NCBI GenBank assembly: GCA_002786025.1
Contig: NHNW01000097.1
Span: 1-62,488, forward strand
Direction of reading: 5' to 3'
Length of the DNA stretch: 62,488 nucleotides
From: Zasmidium citrigriseum
Taxonomy: Eukaryota > Ascomycota > Dothideomycetes > Mycosphaerellales > Mycosphaerellaceae
Shown here: piece by piece, positions 42,496 through 53,302 of the stretch
Layout: each line of letters begins with the position of its first letter
Position numbering within the stretch: the first letter of the stretch is position 1
Made by a program: the position numbers and the translations under genes
Notes under the pieces: model-generated
What the model saw: the letters and a program-made list of their open reading frames with translations, nothing else
Databases searched by the model: none
What the model was told of the DNA's origin: nothing

Positions 42496-44457
42496 TCAAG
42501 TCTCTCCCAGAATACGCTCCATATCGACGCACCGCCCGCCCCTCCACAGCTCTTTCTCCTTCTCCTCCGGCTTCCAGTACTCGCCAACGCCCACCGCAAT
42601 GGGCCACATAGGTATCGCACAAACTTCTCCGATGCCACATCCAGGCTCACAACCAGTCCATTGATCCGTCCATCCCAGCCACGCCATCAGCTCGTCGATC
42701 ATGTCCAGCTGCTGTTCTGCAGTTACTCTGATTCGATCTTGGAGGAAACATGTCAGAGTATCTGGGTATGCTGTGACATTGTTGAAGTGTGAGAGATAGA
42801 GGATCTCTGTTGCAAGGAAGGCCGGTAGGAGAGTTGCGCAGAGGCCGCTGAGGACTGTGAGGATCGAGTTGAAGGTAAGAGTTTCGGGCTCTGAGAGCGG
42901 TGTGGTGGAAGACGGAGTGTGTTGGTTCTTGCAGCGGTCTATTGCCATGAGTGATTCTGGAGATTTGGGCGAGAATGCTTCATACAGAGTGTCGTTTGTG
43001 TAGTGAGATGGATATTCGTAGTACGGCATGACGAATTGGTGGGTCAAGCCTCGGAGCAGTGTAAGTTTCGTTTGTGCGGTAGTGGCGTTGGTGAGGTTTG
43101 CGGTGAGAATGTGAGAAAGGAGATTTCTCAGGTCGTAGAGCGGAGGACTATAGTCTGTGACGATCACTTGCGCTGTGGCGACCCAGTCTATGCCGCTGCA
43201 GTTGGCTTGGTCAGCCGCGGAGAGCGTGTACCGCATTCGACCTTCGACAGCCGAGCGCATGTAGAGTCCGTCTGACTTGCTGACGTTTCTGGCGAATTGA
43301 TATCGGCGTCGACGGCCAAGTTGCTGAAGCGCTGTTGCGCGGCTGTCGCTACTATTCTTCGGTCCTTGCCAGTAGCCTTCGCTGCTCAGGTTGTACACTT
43401 TTCTGTTTCCAACCACCCGAGCATGAGACTGATCTTCCAGAGCGGGATCATAGAAGCTGAACAGGCCACATGTATCAATCTTGACCCTAGCCTCGCCCCT
43501 TCCAGGCTTGCCGCCGGTGAATCCATACGTGGCTGTTGCGGTTCGAAACCATTCGTAGACTGCAGACTCTCTGAATGGCCGATCCCATCCTGGGAGGTAA
43601 ATGTAGCTCCAATTGCCCTTGTTATCATTGGAATCGATTGAAAGGAAGTGCTGCCGTTCGTCGACAAATGCCATATGTGCTGGTGGCCTCCGGAACCGTG
43701 GTGGTCTCACTCCAACCAAAGGCGGCGCAGTCACATTCAACCAACTGACCAGCTCTGCTGAAGGAGAGAAGAAGTTGCACCAAATCAACTCAAAGCCTTC
43801 GTTCATTCTCACGATCCCCTCATAGCCCCAACCTGGGCCTCCGAGGTTCTCCTCCTTGATGAAGTTGCAAAGCCCGTATGCCCGAGCGTACTCCTCGTAG
43901 AGTGGGATCCAGAGTGTCTCATTGCTTCCGGGTTCAGTAGCGTTTCCGCCGGGAGGCCAGCGCGGAGGATGATTGCCGAAGACAGGATCCTTAGGTACAT
44001 TCGCAGAGTTGTTGTACAGAAACAACATCTGACTCTCCATACTCCCATCGTACTCGAGAGCTGCACTAGTGCCGTCGAAATACAGACATTTGACTTCTCT
44101 TGTTGTGCGGAAGGTGAGTAGGTGGCTGTTTGGAAAGGCCCCTCGAATGGCGTAGGCCATTGCGGCGTCAAGGGCAAACCATTCTGGACTTGGTGGGAAG
44201 GTGTCGTTGGGCCTGGCGTGGTAGAGGTTTGTGTTGGGCGGGATGGTGCATGGCGCGATCGTATGGCCTGCCGGGAAGAACGTGTTCGGCCATTGATGGA
44301 GGAGAGCGAAGGTGCTGTGGAAGATGAGTGGTGCTGGGGAGGAGAAGTTCAGCCGTGGATAGTGCTCTGCGCTATCAGCCAAAGGTTGCTGTGAATGTTT
44401 GGAGTATGATGCCGCCGTGGTGAGTACATGTACGCCAAGGCACACTATGAGCTTCAT
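42496..44457 (-). CDS. Secreted glycoprotein of unknown function
   Basis: 653 residues, single exon. Residues 1-17 (MKLIVCLGVHVLTTAAS) are a signal peptide. At least ten N-x-S/T glycosylation sites are visible. Near residue 55 it reads HQWPNTFFPAGHTIAPCTIP, followed by NLYHAR, PPSPEWFALDAAMAYAIRG and KCLYFDGTSAAL; I know this order from a family of uncharacterised fungal secreted or wall-associated proteins. About ten cysteines are present, including a cluster near the C terminus (GCEPGCGIGEVC). A hydrophobic segment at about 540-560 (LTVLSGLCATLLPAFLAT) is part of the globular region or a membrane contact. No catalytic motif identified. Confidence 0.7.
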   Translation of the reverse strand: MKLIVCLGVHVLTTAASYSKHSQQPLADSAEHYPRLNFSSPAPLIFHSTFALLHQWPNTFFPAGHTIAPCTIPPNTNLYHARPNDTFPPSPEWFALDAAMAYAIRGAFPNSHLLTFRTTREVKCLYFDGTSAALEYDGSMESQMLFLYNNSANVPKDPVFGNHPPRWPPGGNATEPGSNETLWIPLYEEYARAYGLCNFIKEENLGGPGWGYEGIVRMNEGFELIWCNFFSPSAELVSWLNVTAPPLVGVRPPRFRRPPAHMAFVDERQHFLSIDSNDNKGNWSYIYLPGWDRPFRESAVYEWFRTATATYGFTGGKPGRGEARVKIDTCGLFSFYDPALEDQSHARVVGNRKVYNLSSEGYWQGPKNSSDSRATALQQLGRRRRYQFARNVSKSDGLYMRSAVEGRMRYTLSAADQANCSGIDWVATAQVIVTDYSPPLYDLRNLLSHILTANLTNATTAQTKLTLLRGLTHQFVMPYYEYPSHYTNDTLYEAFSPKSPESLMAIDRCKNQHTPSSTTPLSEPETLTFNSILTVLSGLCATLLPAFLATEILYLSHFNNVTAYPDTLTCFLQDRIRVTAEQQLDMIDELMAWLGWTDQWTGCEPGCGIGEVCAIPMWPIAVGVGEYWKPEEKEKELWRGGRCVDMERILGET

Positions 44458-45872
44458 ACTTCCCCTTGTGCATAATGCGACAAGTCAATGTCATGGAAGT
44501 GGTGATGGAGGTGATTAAGAAATGCGAATGCAGATGCCTATTCCTTCGAGAAATACTGCCTGTCATTGGTCCCATTGTGACGGAGGCATGATGCGCGATA
44601 GCACGTCAAATAGATACTGTCCATTTCGTCTTGACCGTATCAATGGTCTGTCAGTTGAAGGATCAGTCGCTTCGATGCTTTCGATGCTGGCAGTGCTCTC
44701 AAAGATGGAAGAGAAGAGGTGAGGTTGGAATCTGCGAATAGATAGAGTTTGGCTAGAAGGCCTCGGCAAAGTCGGTAGATTCGTTGCTGGAGGAATACCC
44801 AACGGCGGGCGCGATCACGTCGACGATCACTGCACATCGCATCCCACCCCCGCCATCGCCCAAACAACATCTCCAGCATTCTCGTGTTCAATGCGGATGC
44901 TACTGTGCCACCAGCTCGTGTCAGAGAAGAGTTGCAAATGCGAGACTGGCAGCGAATGAGCAGCTCCTCCTCGCTCGCTGAGCCACACTACGCCACACCC
45001 ACCGCGCGCACGCGACCGTAGCGCATCGTCTGGAGTGTCGTCGTGATTGGGTCGGCGCTTGCGAGGAGACGAAGGAGAGTCTGCCCTCCCTCCACGGAGC
45101 AGCATTAAAGCAAGTTTATCGCCCGACATGTGTTCTCAAGTTGTCGGCAGATAGGGGATAGCTCACAGCGGTAGGAAACGCCGCAAAAAGGCAAAATTAT
45201 GCATCTTATGCTCGAGGAAAGGACAGCGGCAGCTCCGTTGCTAGCGAGCCACTCGGAGAGTATAGCGAGTAGCGTCAACGCGTGTCAACGTGCGGCTAAA
45301 CCGTAAAGAATTCAAAGAGAGAGCAAAGCTGGACTGACGCAGTCCAAGATTTTGTGTCCTCGAATTCAATCTAGTTTAGCGCTTCATTACCCGCATGTAA
45401 ATAAACATGACAAAGTTCTTAGCGTGTGATAGGGACGTTTTCGCCTCCTCCCCGCGTGCGCTAGCTATACCCTTTCGAATCGCGAAAACTTCAGGAAGTG
45501 GCCATAAACTTGCTCTATTGAATGCGACATCCTGCCCGCGAAACACCCGCCGCCATGTTCGCGACTGAGCTGTGACGTCGCCATTGTCTGCGAAATCTGC
45601 GATTGCCGGCGTGAAGTGGGAAAGCAGGCAGCGCGGAGACTCAGACTCGACTGCTTCCGATCGATCAACCTCAAACCAGGCACGCCCACCCGCCAGACAG
45701 ATCATCCCTGCCTCGCTGAGAGAAGCCTTCGCATAAGCACCTTGCTGCTCCTGGTCCTCAGCTTCAGCTGCTCGACAGCAGACTGCACTCCTCTCGTTGT
45801 GCCGTTGCCGCGACAAATGCTCCAAGCCCCCCGACCCGGCCCTCACAAAGCTCTTTCACTCCTTTGAGAGCC
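44458..45872. promoter_or_regulatory. Divergent promoter region, secreted glycoprotein / Skt5-like
   Basis: 1.4 kb between divergently transcribed genes. The half next to the Skt5-like gene is pyrimidine-rich on the plus strand (about 45,690-45,860), typical of a 5' UTR. Several overlapping ORFs are present but show no family resemblance. No RNA gene recognised. Confidence 0.4.
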
Positions 45873-48800
45873 ATGGCCTACGACCAGAACTCGGCCTACG
45901 AGCCGCCGAGGAGACACTACTACGACCCGGCACCACAGCCCAATCCCGCCAGAAACGACTACCAAGACTACAATAATGGTTATGCAGAGCATGGGCGTGC
46001 GCAGTACGAGCATTACGACCAAGGATACAACCAGGGCTATTCCCAGCAGAACGGAGGATACTATGATTATGATTACGGCTATGATCAAGCCATGAATTCT
46101 GCTCAGGAGCCTCAGTATGGGAACGGGTATCAAGGAGGACATGGCGCGCCTCGCCAGGACAATCGACAGTACTACCAGGAACCAAACGGCCGCTCCTACG
46201 ATCCGAGATACCAGCCAAGAGCACAGCAGCGAGGTCCACCGCCGCAGCATCCTGGACCGCATCCCGGCCAAAGAGGTCATCCACCGCCAGGTCGCCCTCC
46301 CTACCAAGGCGATCCACGCGGCCCTCCACCGCCAAAGCAAAACGGCTATCCTCCTCAGTCGCAACGGCCCAGAGACCCATACCCACAGCAGAATGGAGAC
46401 TACGCCCCTGCGCCTCGAATGAATGGTAGCGGACATCCTCCCCAGCAACAGAATCCACCACCTCAGCAAGCGAATCCACCCCCTCAGCACTCTAGTAAGT
46501 TGTCGATGGAAGAGTGGAAAGCGAAAGAGAAGGCGAGATTCAACAAAGCTGCCCTGTCTCCGGAGACATTGCCTCTAGACAACGCCTTCCCTTCTTTCCC
46601 AAAGAAGCAGGATCGGTCAGGAGCGGAGCGCGGAAGTATGGAGCAATCGCAAGGTCGACCTTCTACATCTCGAAGCAGGCCAGGCACCTCGCGGGAGAAC
46701 AGCTACCAGACGGACGCAAATGCCCAATCCCAACCTAGGAGACCTGAGATGGACCGACAGTATTCTTCACCAGAGTTTGCCAACTCCAGACAAGGTCATC
46801 AGCAACAGAATGGTTATGGACGTCACCCAGATCAGGGTCCACACAGTGCTGTCACAACACCAATTCGCGATCACCATCCAGAGCAGTGGCCCATGGTTCA
46901 AGGGCAGACGCCTCCAAAAGCAGAGCCGCAACGTCGGTCTCCGCCGCAGACGAATGGGTACGATCAGTACTCAGCGCCGCAGCAACGTGGACCACCGCCT
47001 CAGCAGCCTTACAACCCACACGCTGGTTTCGAGCAGCGGCCTCTGCCCAAGCAGCGTGGCCCAGCGCCGATTGATACACGCCAAGGACCACAACAGCAAC
47101 GTCCTGTCCATACCGGTCAACCAATGAGTCCAGCTTATCCACCTCCTCGTCCTGCCACATCGCAAGGTCCACGACCCCCACCCAATCAGAACTTTTCAAG
47201 CCCTGTCGAACCTTATGCTGGGTCTACCATTCCACATGAAAGCACTCGAAGTCTGCCAAACCAGATGTCTGGCCAGCCTCCCATGCAAGATCAGTGCAGT
47301 CGGAATGGTAGCCTTGGTGACATTTACGACGATTACAACACGTCACCCCCTCGACAGATGAAGAGGGCTCCAACAACCCGCGATGAGGAGATTGAAGCAG
47401 AGATGCCCGATTTTGATGCAGCCGCTCCCAACCAGACATCGAATCTGCACAAACGAAATCAGACGGTCGACAAGCATCTTCAGGAGCCCGGACATCCACC
47501 TGCGCAACCACCACCTCTGCCAAGGATGGCTACTGCTCCTCCCGAATACATGCAGCAATCTGGCTCGGCTCCCGACTTGCGCTATGCTCAGCAGCAGTAT
47601 GATCATCGCGCAGGACCTGGACCTCGCGGACCACCCCAGCGTGGGATGGTCGATCCGCGCAATCAAGGCCAGGGCCCCGTGTCTGCGGAACGACAATATG
47701 ACATTCCATACAGAAATCAGCCTCCACAAGACAGAAGCCACCCACAAGGCAGGCCACTGCCTCCACCAAACGCGCCCTTTGCCACAGAGCCTCAGGTTAG
47801 GCGCTCTCTGGACGACGGCAGAGGGCCACCGAATCGACAGGTTCCACCACAACAGCAGCGCTTCTACCAGAACGGACTCGGACCTAGGCCAGGCTATCCA
47901 TCCCAGCAGCGTCCGGATTTCGAACGCAATGCAACCTCGCAGACAGTATGGTCGGATCCCGGGCAAGAACGTGTTGGAAGTGCACCACCTCAGCAAGGCC
48001 TGCCCCCTCCTCCAGCGACAGCAACTGGTGTTCCTCTTTCGCAACAGCGGTCTGCACCTGATCAAGCCTCGAGGAACAGCAACCCAGATGCGCTACCTCA
48101 TCACCCAGTACCTGTCCGTGCTGGTCATGTGCAGCAAGGTCAACCGCAGCCAAGCAAGCCACCTCCTGTTCGTAATTACAATGGCGGCTCGACATCGGGC
48201 CAGTCTGGCGCGCCACACCAGCGTCAGCCCTCCGTGGATCATTTCGCTCAGCCTGTCACGCATGCTGAGATCGACCGACTCCGCCAAACCGTCGATAATC
48301 CGCCACACAGTCCAAAGCAAACTTTGATTCTTGTCAAGAAACTTGTTGAAGCTTCGACCGTGCTTGCGAATGAGAATGGGAGGGCAGATCCGAAGACAGC
48401 GGCAAAGAGTCGGGAGCGATACCTCAACGAAGCTTACAAACGTCTAAAGAAGCTTGTCGCTGCTGGTTATCCAGACTCGCAATTCTACATGGCAGATTGC
48501 TATGGACAGGGAACTCTTGGACTCGAAGTCGACACCAAGGAAGCGTTTAAGCTGTATCAAGCAGCTGCAAAAGCTGGGCATGCTCAGGCAGCCTACCGGA
48601 CAGCAGTCTGCTGTGAGATGGGTCCGGAGGAGGGTGGCGGTACCAGTAGAGACTACCCGAAAGCCGTACAGTGGTATCGTCGCGCCGCGGCTCTTGGAGA
48701 TGGCCCTGCCATGTACAAGCTGGGCGTGGTGCTGCTTAAGGGTCTTTTGGGTAATCCGAAGAACGTTGCCGAAGCTGTGACTTGGTTGAAGCGTGGTGCA

Positions 48801-49278
48801 GAGAAAGCCGACAAAGACAACCCGCACGCATTGCACGAGCTGGCAATGATCCACGAGTCTTCCAACACCAATCCAGAGATCCGCAACAAGGTCATCGCCG
48901 ATGACAAGTATGCCCGAGAGCTCTTCACACAAGCAGCTCAGCTTGGTTACAAGTTCTCGCAGTTCAGACTTGGTCAGGCATACGAGTATGGCGCGTTGGG
49001 TCTGCCGATCGACAACAGAACCTCGATCTCCTGGTATACCAAGGCCGCGGCACAGGGCGAGCACCAGGCCGAACTTGCACTTTCCGGATGGTATCTCACG
49101 GGAGCTGAAGGCATCCTCGAGCACAGCGACACAGAAGCATATCTCTGGGCTCGCAAAGCTGCGTCATCAGAGCCACCACTCGCCAAAGCCATGTTCGCAA
49201 TGGCATACTTCACCGAGAACGGTATTGGCTGTCCAGCCAGCATGGACGAGGCGAGAAAGTGGTATGGCAGGGCAGCTT
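45873..49278 (+). CDS. Skt5/Chs4-like chitin synthase activator, exon 1
   Basis: Exon 1 of a two-exon gene (exon 2 at 49,330-49,472; total 1,182 residues). I start at ATG 45,873 (gccATGGCC); nothing upstream begins with ATG in frame. Residues 1-815 are Pro/Gln/Tyr-rich and disordered. Residues about 850-1,135 hold a series of Sel1-type repeats (for example SQFYMADCYGQGTLGLEVD, AMYKLGVVLLKG, SQFRLGQAYEYGALG and AMFAMAYFTENG). This is the layout of yeast Skt5/Chs4, which brings chitin synthase III to the bud neck or septum. A CAAX box is supplied by exon 2. The disordered region is longer than in yeast but of usual size for filamentous fungi. Confidence 0.8.
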
Positions 49279-49329
49279 GTAAGTGGACTGCATTGTGAAT
49301 AGTGGAACGTGTGACTAACTTCTTTCCAG
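49279..49329 (+). other. Intron of the Skt5-like gene (51 bp)
   Basis: Donor GTAAGT, branch sequence GACTAAC 14 bases before the acceptor, acceptor CCAG. Removing it keeps the frame (AA then SYKFPKAIERLEEL). Confidence 0.85.
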
Positions 49330-49472
49330 CATACAAGTTCCCCAAAGCAATCGAACGGCTTGAAGAGTTGAGGCGCAACCCGACTGGCAAGAACTCAAAA
49401 TCCGCTCCTGTCAATGGCAAGCTCACGCGGAAGGACCAGAAGAAGGACGAGGAGAACTGCGTTGTGATGTAA
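49330..49472 (+). CDS. Skt5/Chs4-like, exon 2 with CAAX box
   Basis: Continues the last Sel1-like helix (YKFPKAIERLEELRRNP) and a basic tail, and ends ENCVVM-stop, a C-terminal CAAX prenylation motif. Prenylation of Skt5/Chs4 proteins is known from yeast, where it helps membrane attachment. An intron-blind reading of exon 1 would end at 49,298 and miss this motif. Confidence 0.82.
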
Positions 49473-50204
49473 TAATGTGTATGACTGAAACGCAGACGAC
49501 TGGACGTTGGTTGGCAGGCTGATTCTTGGTCTTGTTTTGTTACTGATGTGTGCTATATCATAGGACAACAGACCTGCTCAGCATGGATAAAGACACAAAT
49601 GCCAGTACACATCCAGGTGTTTCGCCAGTCTCATGAGTCTTTGCTAATGACAATCTCACTGCCACGTGAACTCCACACGGAGGCACATGGGCGTCAGCGC
49701 CGATCACTGCCTCTTTGGTGGTCCGAGCTTAAACGACATAAGGCAAGTCCTCGTGCGATCTTTCCCTCCGCTCGTATTACTTCGAATCGCCACCCGGACT
49801 TCACCTCGTCTTCCACCGAGCTCGAAGGCTGCTCGTACGACCTTTGAGGTCGGATTTAATGGGTTTGAGCCGAGCAAAGGAGATGTCGATCTCTTCTTCA
49901 CTTTACGTCCGTATACTTAACGATTAGGAACTGGACGGTAAGATTCCGCAGGAATGCTATAGAGTGATCTTAGTCATGATGGGAATGGAGGAGCTGGTAT
50001 TCACGATTAGCTCCGGTGAACAAACATGGACGCCAAGGGACTGAACGACTGAGGTGGAGTCTGAGGCTGGAAGAGGCTGGGAGTTTTAAGGACCGGAACG
50101 GATGGTATCTAATGATGATTTAGGGTTGGATGGGATGGAAGGTACTTAATAGAAGAGCTGGGGAACACTCTTCGACAAGAAATCAAAACAAGAATCAACT
50201 TGAA
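49473..50204. other. Intergenic, no gene supported
   Basis: 3' region of the Skt5-like gene and promoter of the NmrA-like gene. ORFs of 65-99 codons around 49,550-49,920 lack homology-like features. A CCAAT or TATA box was not clear. An AAGGCAAG-rich part near 49,740 is unexplained. Confidence 0.4.
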
Positions 50205-51152
50205 ATGCCATCCCCCCAAATCCGCACCATCGCCCTCGCCGGCGCCTCAGGCACCCTTGGCACGCCCATGCTCCACGCCCTCCTAGACGCAAACTTCACC
50301 GTCACAGTCCTAACCCGGCACTCCAGCACAGCGACTTTCCCCTCAACCGTAACCAAAGTTCTTCGCGTCGACTACGATAATCTGGAAGAGCTCACATCCG
50401 CACTCCAGGGCCAGCAGGTTTTGATCTCAACACTCACGACCTTCTCCATCCCCACGCAAAAACTTCTTATTGATGCCGCTGTCGCGGCGAAGGTGCAGAG
50501 GTTTTTTCCGAGTGAGTTTGGGAGTGATGCGGGGAATGCGAGGGTTGGGGCGATGCCGATGTATCAGCCGAAGATGGAGGTTGATAAGTATTTGAGAGGG
50601 AGGTGTGCTGAGGATGGGGTGGATTTGACGTGGACGATGGTTTATTGTTCTTGTTTTTTGGATTGGGGGATTGATAATAAATTCTACCTCGATCTGGAGA
50701 ACAAGAAGTGTAGTCTTTATGATGGAGGGGAGTTTTTGACAGCGACGAGTCCGACGGATTGGGTTGGTCGATCCGTCGCCCAAATCCTCAAGAACAAGTT
50801 CGACGAAACAGCGAACCGCGAGGTCCGGATCTCCGGTATCGATATCTCGCAGAAAGAACTTTTGGCCATCGCGCAGGACATCACGGGGAAAGAAGGGTGG
50901 ACTGTGGAGGAGGCCAGTACGGAGGCTTTGTATGAGAAGAGTATGGAGATTTATCGCACGGATCCGGGGAATGTTTGGGGGTGGGTTTGGGGGATGTTGG
51001 TTAGGGGTGTGTTTGGGGAGGGTTATTCGAGGGATCTTGGGGGGAGGAGGGATAATGAGTGGCTTGGATTGCAGGGGATTGCGAGGGAGGAGGTTGAGGG
51101 GTATGTTAGGAGGGCGGTGGAGAGTGGGAAGGCTGGGAGGGTTTTTGGGTGA
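50205..51152 (+). CDS. NmrA-like/isoflavone-reductase-like NAD(P)-binding oxidoreductase
   Basis: 315 residues from ATG 50,205; the frame is open 25 codons further up, but the Rossmann motif needs the shorter form. Residues 10-18 read LAGASGTLG, a GxxGxxG-type dinucleotide-binding loop at the end of the first strand, followed by LLDANFTVTVLTR with the Arg that usually binds NADP phosphate. FFPSEFGSDAGN near residue 103 is the family's F-x-PSEFG motif found in isoflavone-reductase/PCBER-like and NmrA-like proteins. Length agrees with the family. In fungi such proteins are either reductases of aromatic compounds or redox sensors; the substrate cannot be named. The middle of the gene has strongly biased G-rich codon use from about 50,480 to 50,760 and again after 50,880, where the text is nearly free of C. 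This probably reflects local base composition only. Confidence 0.8.
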   Translation: MPSPQIRTIALAGASGTLGTPMLHALLDANFTVTVLTRHSSTATFPSTVTKVLRVDYDNLEELTSALQGQQVLISTLTTFSIPTQKLLIDAAVAAKVQRFFPSEFGSDAGNARVGAMPMYQPKMEVDKYLRGRCAEDGVDLTWTMVYCSCFLDWGIDNKFYLDLENKKCSLYDGGEFLTATSPTDWVGRSVAQILKNKFDETANREVRISGIDISQKELLAIAQDITGKEGWTVEEASTEALYEKSMEIYRTDPGNVWGWVWGMLVRGVFGEGYSRDLGGRRDNEWLGLQGIAREEVEGYVRRAVESGKAGRVFG

Positions 51153-51218
51153 TGGACGAGGTTTGTGTACTGTGCTGTAGATCCTCCTCTTTGTAAACTT
51201 ACTAGTCCTTCTCGTCTA

Positions 51219-53252
51219 TCACATAAACATAACGCATGCAATCATTACTCCCACCACGATATGAAGCCATCTAGACCCCCCTGAAACCTTCGAAGCCCCA
51301 GCAGTCGACGTCGGCCCTGAAGCAGCCGCACTAGTCCTCCCAGGCCCCGCCAACGTCGTCGTAGCCTCCAAATCCCCCGTTCTCGTCCTTCCACCCTCCA
51401 CAACAACCAACTCACTCGGATTCAACAAACTCAACGTCTGCCCATCAACGACCACCGTCCCACCCGGCGTGAGCGTCTCCCCATCAATCACAAGCGTAGC
51501 GCCCAGGTCTGTGAAACTATACGTCTGGCCGTCCAGGACGAAGATACCGACTTCAACGCCTGAAGGACCGCTGGTGATCGTTGGTGAGAGATCCAGAGTG
51601 GAGGTCGCAGATCCGGAGACTGCTATGACTTGGGATGGGTTGAGCAGGCTGAGTGTTTGGCCGTCTACGATGATGGTACTTGCTGGACCGAGGGTCTGGC
51701 CGTCGATGATGACTTCTGAGCCGATGTCTGTGAAAGGCACTGTGTCACCTGCGATGGTGATAACGCCGGCTTCTGTGATCGCTGGACCGGCCGTTATTGT
51801 GGGTTCCAGTTGAAGAGTTGAGGTTGCATCGCCTGAGACAGCGACGACTTGAGAGGGGTTCAGGAGGCTGAGGGTTTGGCCGTCGACTACGACTGTGCTT
51901 CCAGGGGAAAGGGTTTGGCCTCCGATGATGACTTCGTCTCCGATCTCTGTGAAGCCGACTGAGCTGCCTGCGATGTTGACGGCGCCTATCTCAGCGCCTG
52001 GAGTGATACCCGCGGCAGGGGCATCAATAGGCGATGTGATTCCATTCACGGCGACTTCGTCTCCTCCCGGAGCGAGGGCGATTGTCGTTCCAGAGACCGT
52101 AATGGCGGATCCTGGCTCTAGAACCTGTGATCCGACTTCGAAGCTCCCGTCTGGGCTAACAGTCACTACGCTGTTTCCAATTGTTATCGACGCGGCTGTA
52201 GCTACGGCTCCTGCATCCAATGGCGTGGTGACCCCATCGACAACCAATGCCGTGCCCTCAGGGGCCAGAGAAAGTGTTGATCCTGCGACAGTTACTCCAG
52301 AGCCTGGCTGTAGTGTCTCGCTTCCGATCACAAAGGCGCCGTCTTCATTCGCTGTGACCGTACTCGCAGGAATAGCGATCTCTGCAGTTTCTTGAGCGAT
52401 AGGAGTAGTGGCTCCGTTGATCACGACCTCTGTGCCGCTTGGTGCGAGAGAGATCGTATTCCCACCTTCCGTGATAGCTGAACCCGGCTGTAATGTCTGA
52501 GTTCCAATCTCAAAACCTCCATTTGGATTTGCTGTCGCGGTTCCGCCCCCGACTGTGATTTGAGCAGGAGGACCAGCAGTCGGAGCTGGTTGACCGCCAT
52601 CTTGAGGTCCTCCAGTCTGCACAGGTTGAGCATCTGCATTTGTAACTGGAACGTCGACACCATCATTGCCGTTTTGTCCACCCTGCGTTGGCTGAGGTTG
52701 AGGCTCGGCGCCAATAGCAGTCGCTATGATGTCGCCAATGCTTGGAGATGGTGCTGCATTCGTTGTTGGTGAAGCACCGGGTACCTGTCCAATCACAGAG
52801 ATGAGATCGCCAACGTCGACACCCGTGGGTTGTGCTGGAGCATCGCCTCCCGTCTGTTCAGGGGTGGATGGCGGTTGGGCTGGGTCATTAGGAGTAGTAA
52901 CTGGAAGAGCTGGGACATCTGTGTCGCCAGTGGGCTCCTCTGGGTTGTTCGGAGCCGTTGGAGATGGATTGTCAGGGACTGGAGTTGGGTTTGCGGGCTC
53001 GTCGGGTTGGTCGGGCTCGCTGGGTTGATCGGGCTGGTCTGGTTCGTTAGGCTCATCTGGATCGTTCGGTTCATCTGGATTGCCGGCGGTCGGAGTCGGT
53101 GTAGGACTATCATTCGTGGGCGACGGAGCAGGAGGTTCGGTAGTTGGTGAAGGAGGTCGTCCTTGAGTTGTTGTCTGCTGTGTCTGTGACGGCCCGCCTA
53201 GAGTGACAGTCACATGGCTAACATCCGTGAGCTGGTTGACAGGTATGTGGAC
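51219..53252 (-). CDS. GPI-anchored cell-surface repeat protein, exon 4
   Basis: Last exon of a four-exon minus-strand gene (exons 54,568-54,640; 53,895-54,518; 53,303-53,844; 51,219-53,252; 1,090 residues). It starts VHIPVNQLTDV, then a Pro/Thr/Ser/Asp-rich stalk with repeated P-D-E/Q-P-N dipeptides, then six 50-70-residue repeats in two subfamilies: three with a FEIG-x-x-LQPGSAIT...SLAP core and three with a G-x-TL-x-PG-x-x-VVDGQTLSLLNPS core. The C terminus (SGGSRWLHIVVGVMIACVMFM) is a small residue plus hydrophobic tail, a good GPI-attachment signal. A role in the wall or adhesion is inferred from this layout. Read alone, this exon lacks a start codon (the frame opens at a GTG). Confidence 0.78.
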   Translation of the reverse strand, partial: VHIPVNQLTDVSHVTVTLGGPSQTQQTTTQGRPPSPTTEPPAPSPTNDSPTPTPTAGNPDEPNDPDEPNEPDQPDQPSEPDQPDEPANPTPVPDNPSPTAPNNPEEPTGDTDVPALPVTTPNDPAQPPSTPEQTGGDAPAQPTGVDVGDLISVIGQVPGASPTTNAAPSPSIGDIIATAIGAEPQPQPTQGGQNGNDGVDVPVTNADAQPVQTGGPQDGGQPAPTAGPPAQITVGGGTATANPNGGFEIGTQTLQPGSAITEGGNTISLAPSGTEVVINGATTPIAQETAEIAIPASTVTANEDGAFVIGSETLQPGSGVTVAGSTLSLAPEGTALVVDGVTTPLDAGAVATAASITIGNSVVTVSPDGSFEVGSQVLEPGSAITVSGTTIALAPGGDEVAVNGITSPIDAPAAGITPGAEIGAVNIAGSSVGFTEIGDEVIIGGQTLSPGSTVVVDGQTLSLLNPSQVVAVSGDATSTLQLEPTITAGPAITEAGVITIAGDTVPFTDIGSEVIIDGQTLGPASTIIVDGQTLSLLNPSQVIAVSGSATSTLDLSPTITSGPSGVEVGIFVLDGQTYSFTDLGATLVIDGETLTPGGTVVVDGQTLSLLNPSELVVVEGGRTRTGDLEATTTLAGPGRTSAAASGPTSTAGASKVSGGSRWLHIVVGVMIACVMFM

Positions 53253-53302
53253 CTAAAGCACATCAGTCATTGCCCCTGCCCAATATTGCACCCACCACTT
53301 AC
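53253..53302 (-). other. Intron 3 of the GPI-anchored protein gene (50 bp)
   Basis: On the minus strand GTAAGT at the donor and CTTTAG at the acceptor; phase 0. A TGAC/CTGAT branch-like sequence lies before the acceptor. Confidence 0.8.

Noticed and set aside
45843..46490. Two long ORFs on the minus strand opposite the start of the Skt5-like gene
   Set aside because: They mirror the low-complexity Pro/Gln coding sequence of the plus strand and show no domain.
47343..48327. 314- and 240-codon ORFs in other frames of the Skt5-like gene
   Set aside because: Shadows of the repetitive Pro/Gln-rich region; the main frame continues unbroken into Sel1 repeats.
49548..49920. Overlapping ORFs between the Skt5-like and NmrA-like genes
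   Set aside because: Both strands are open for similar lengths, no start context, no recognisable motif.
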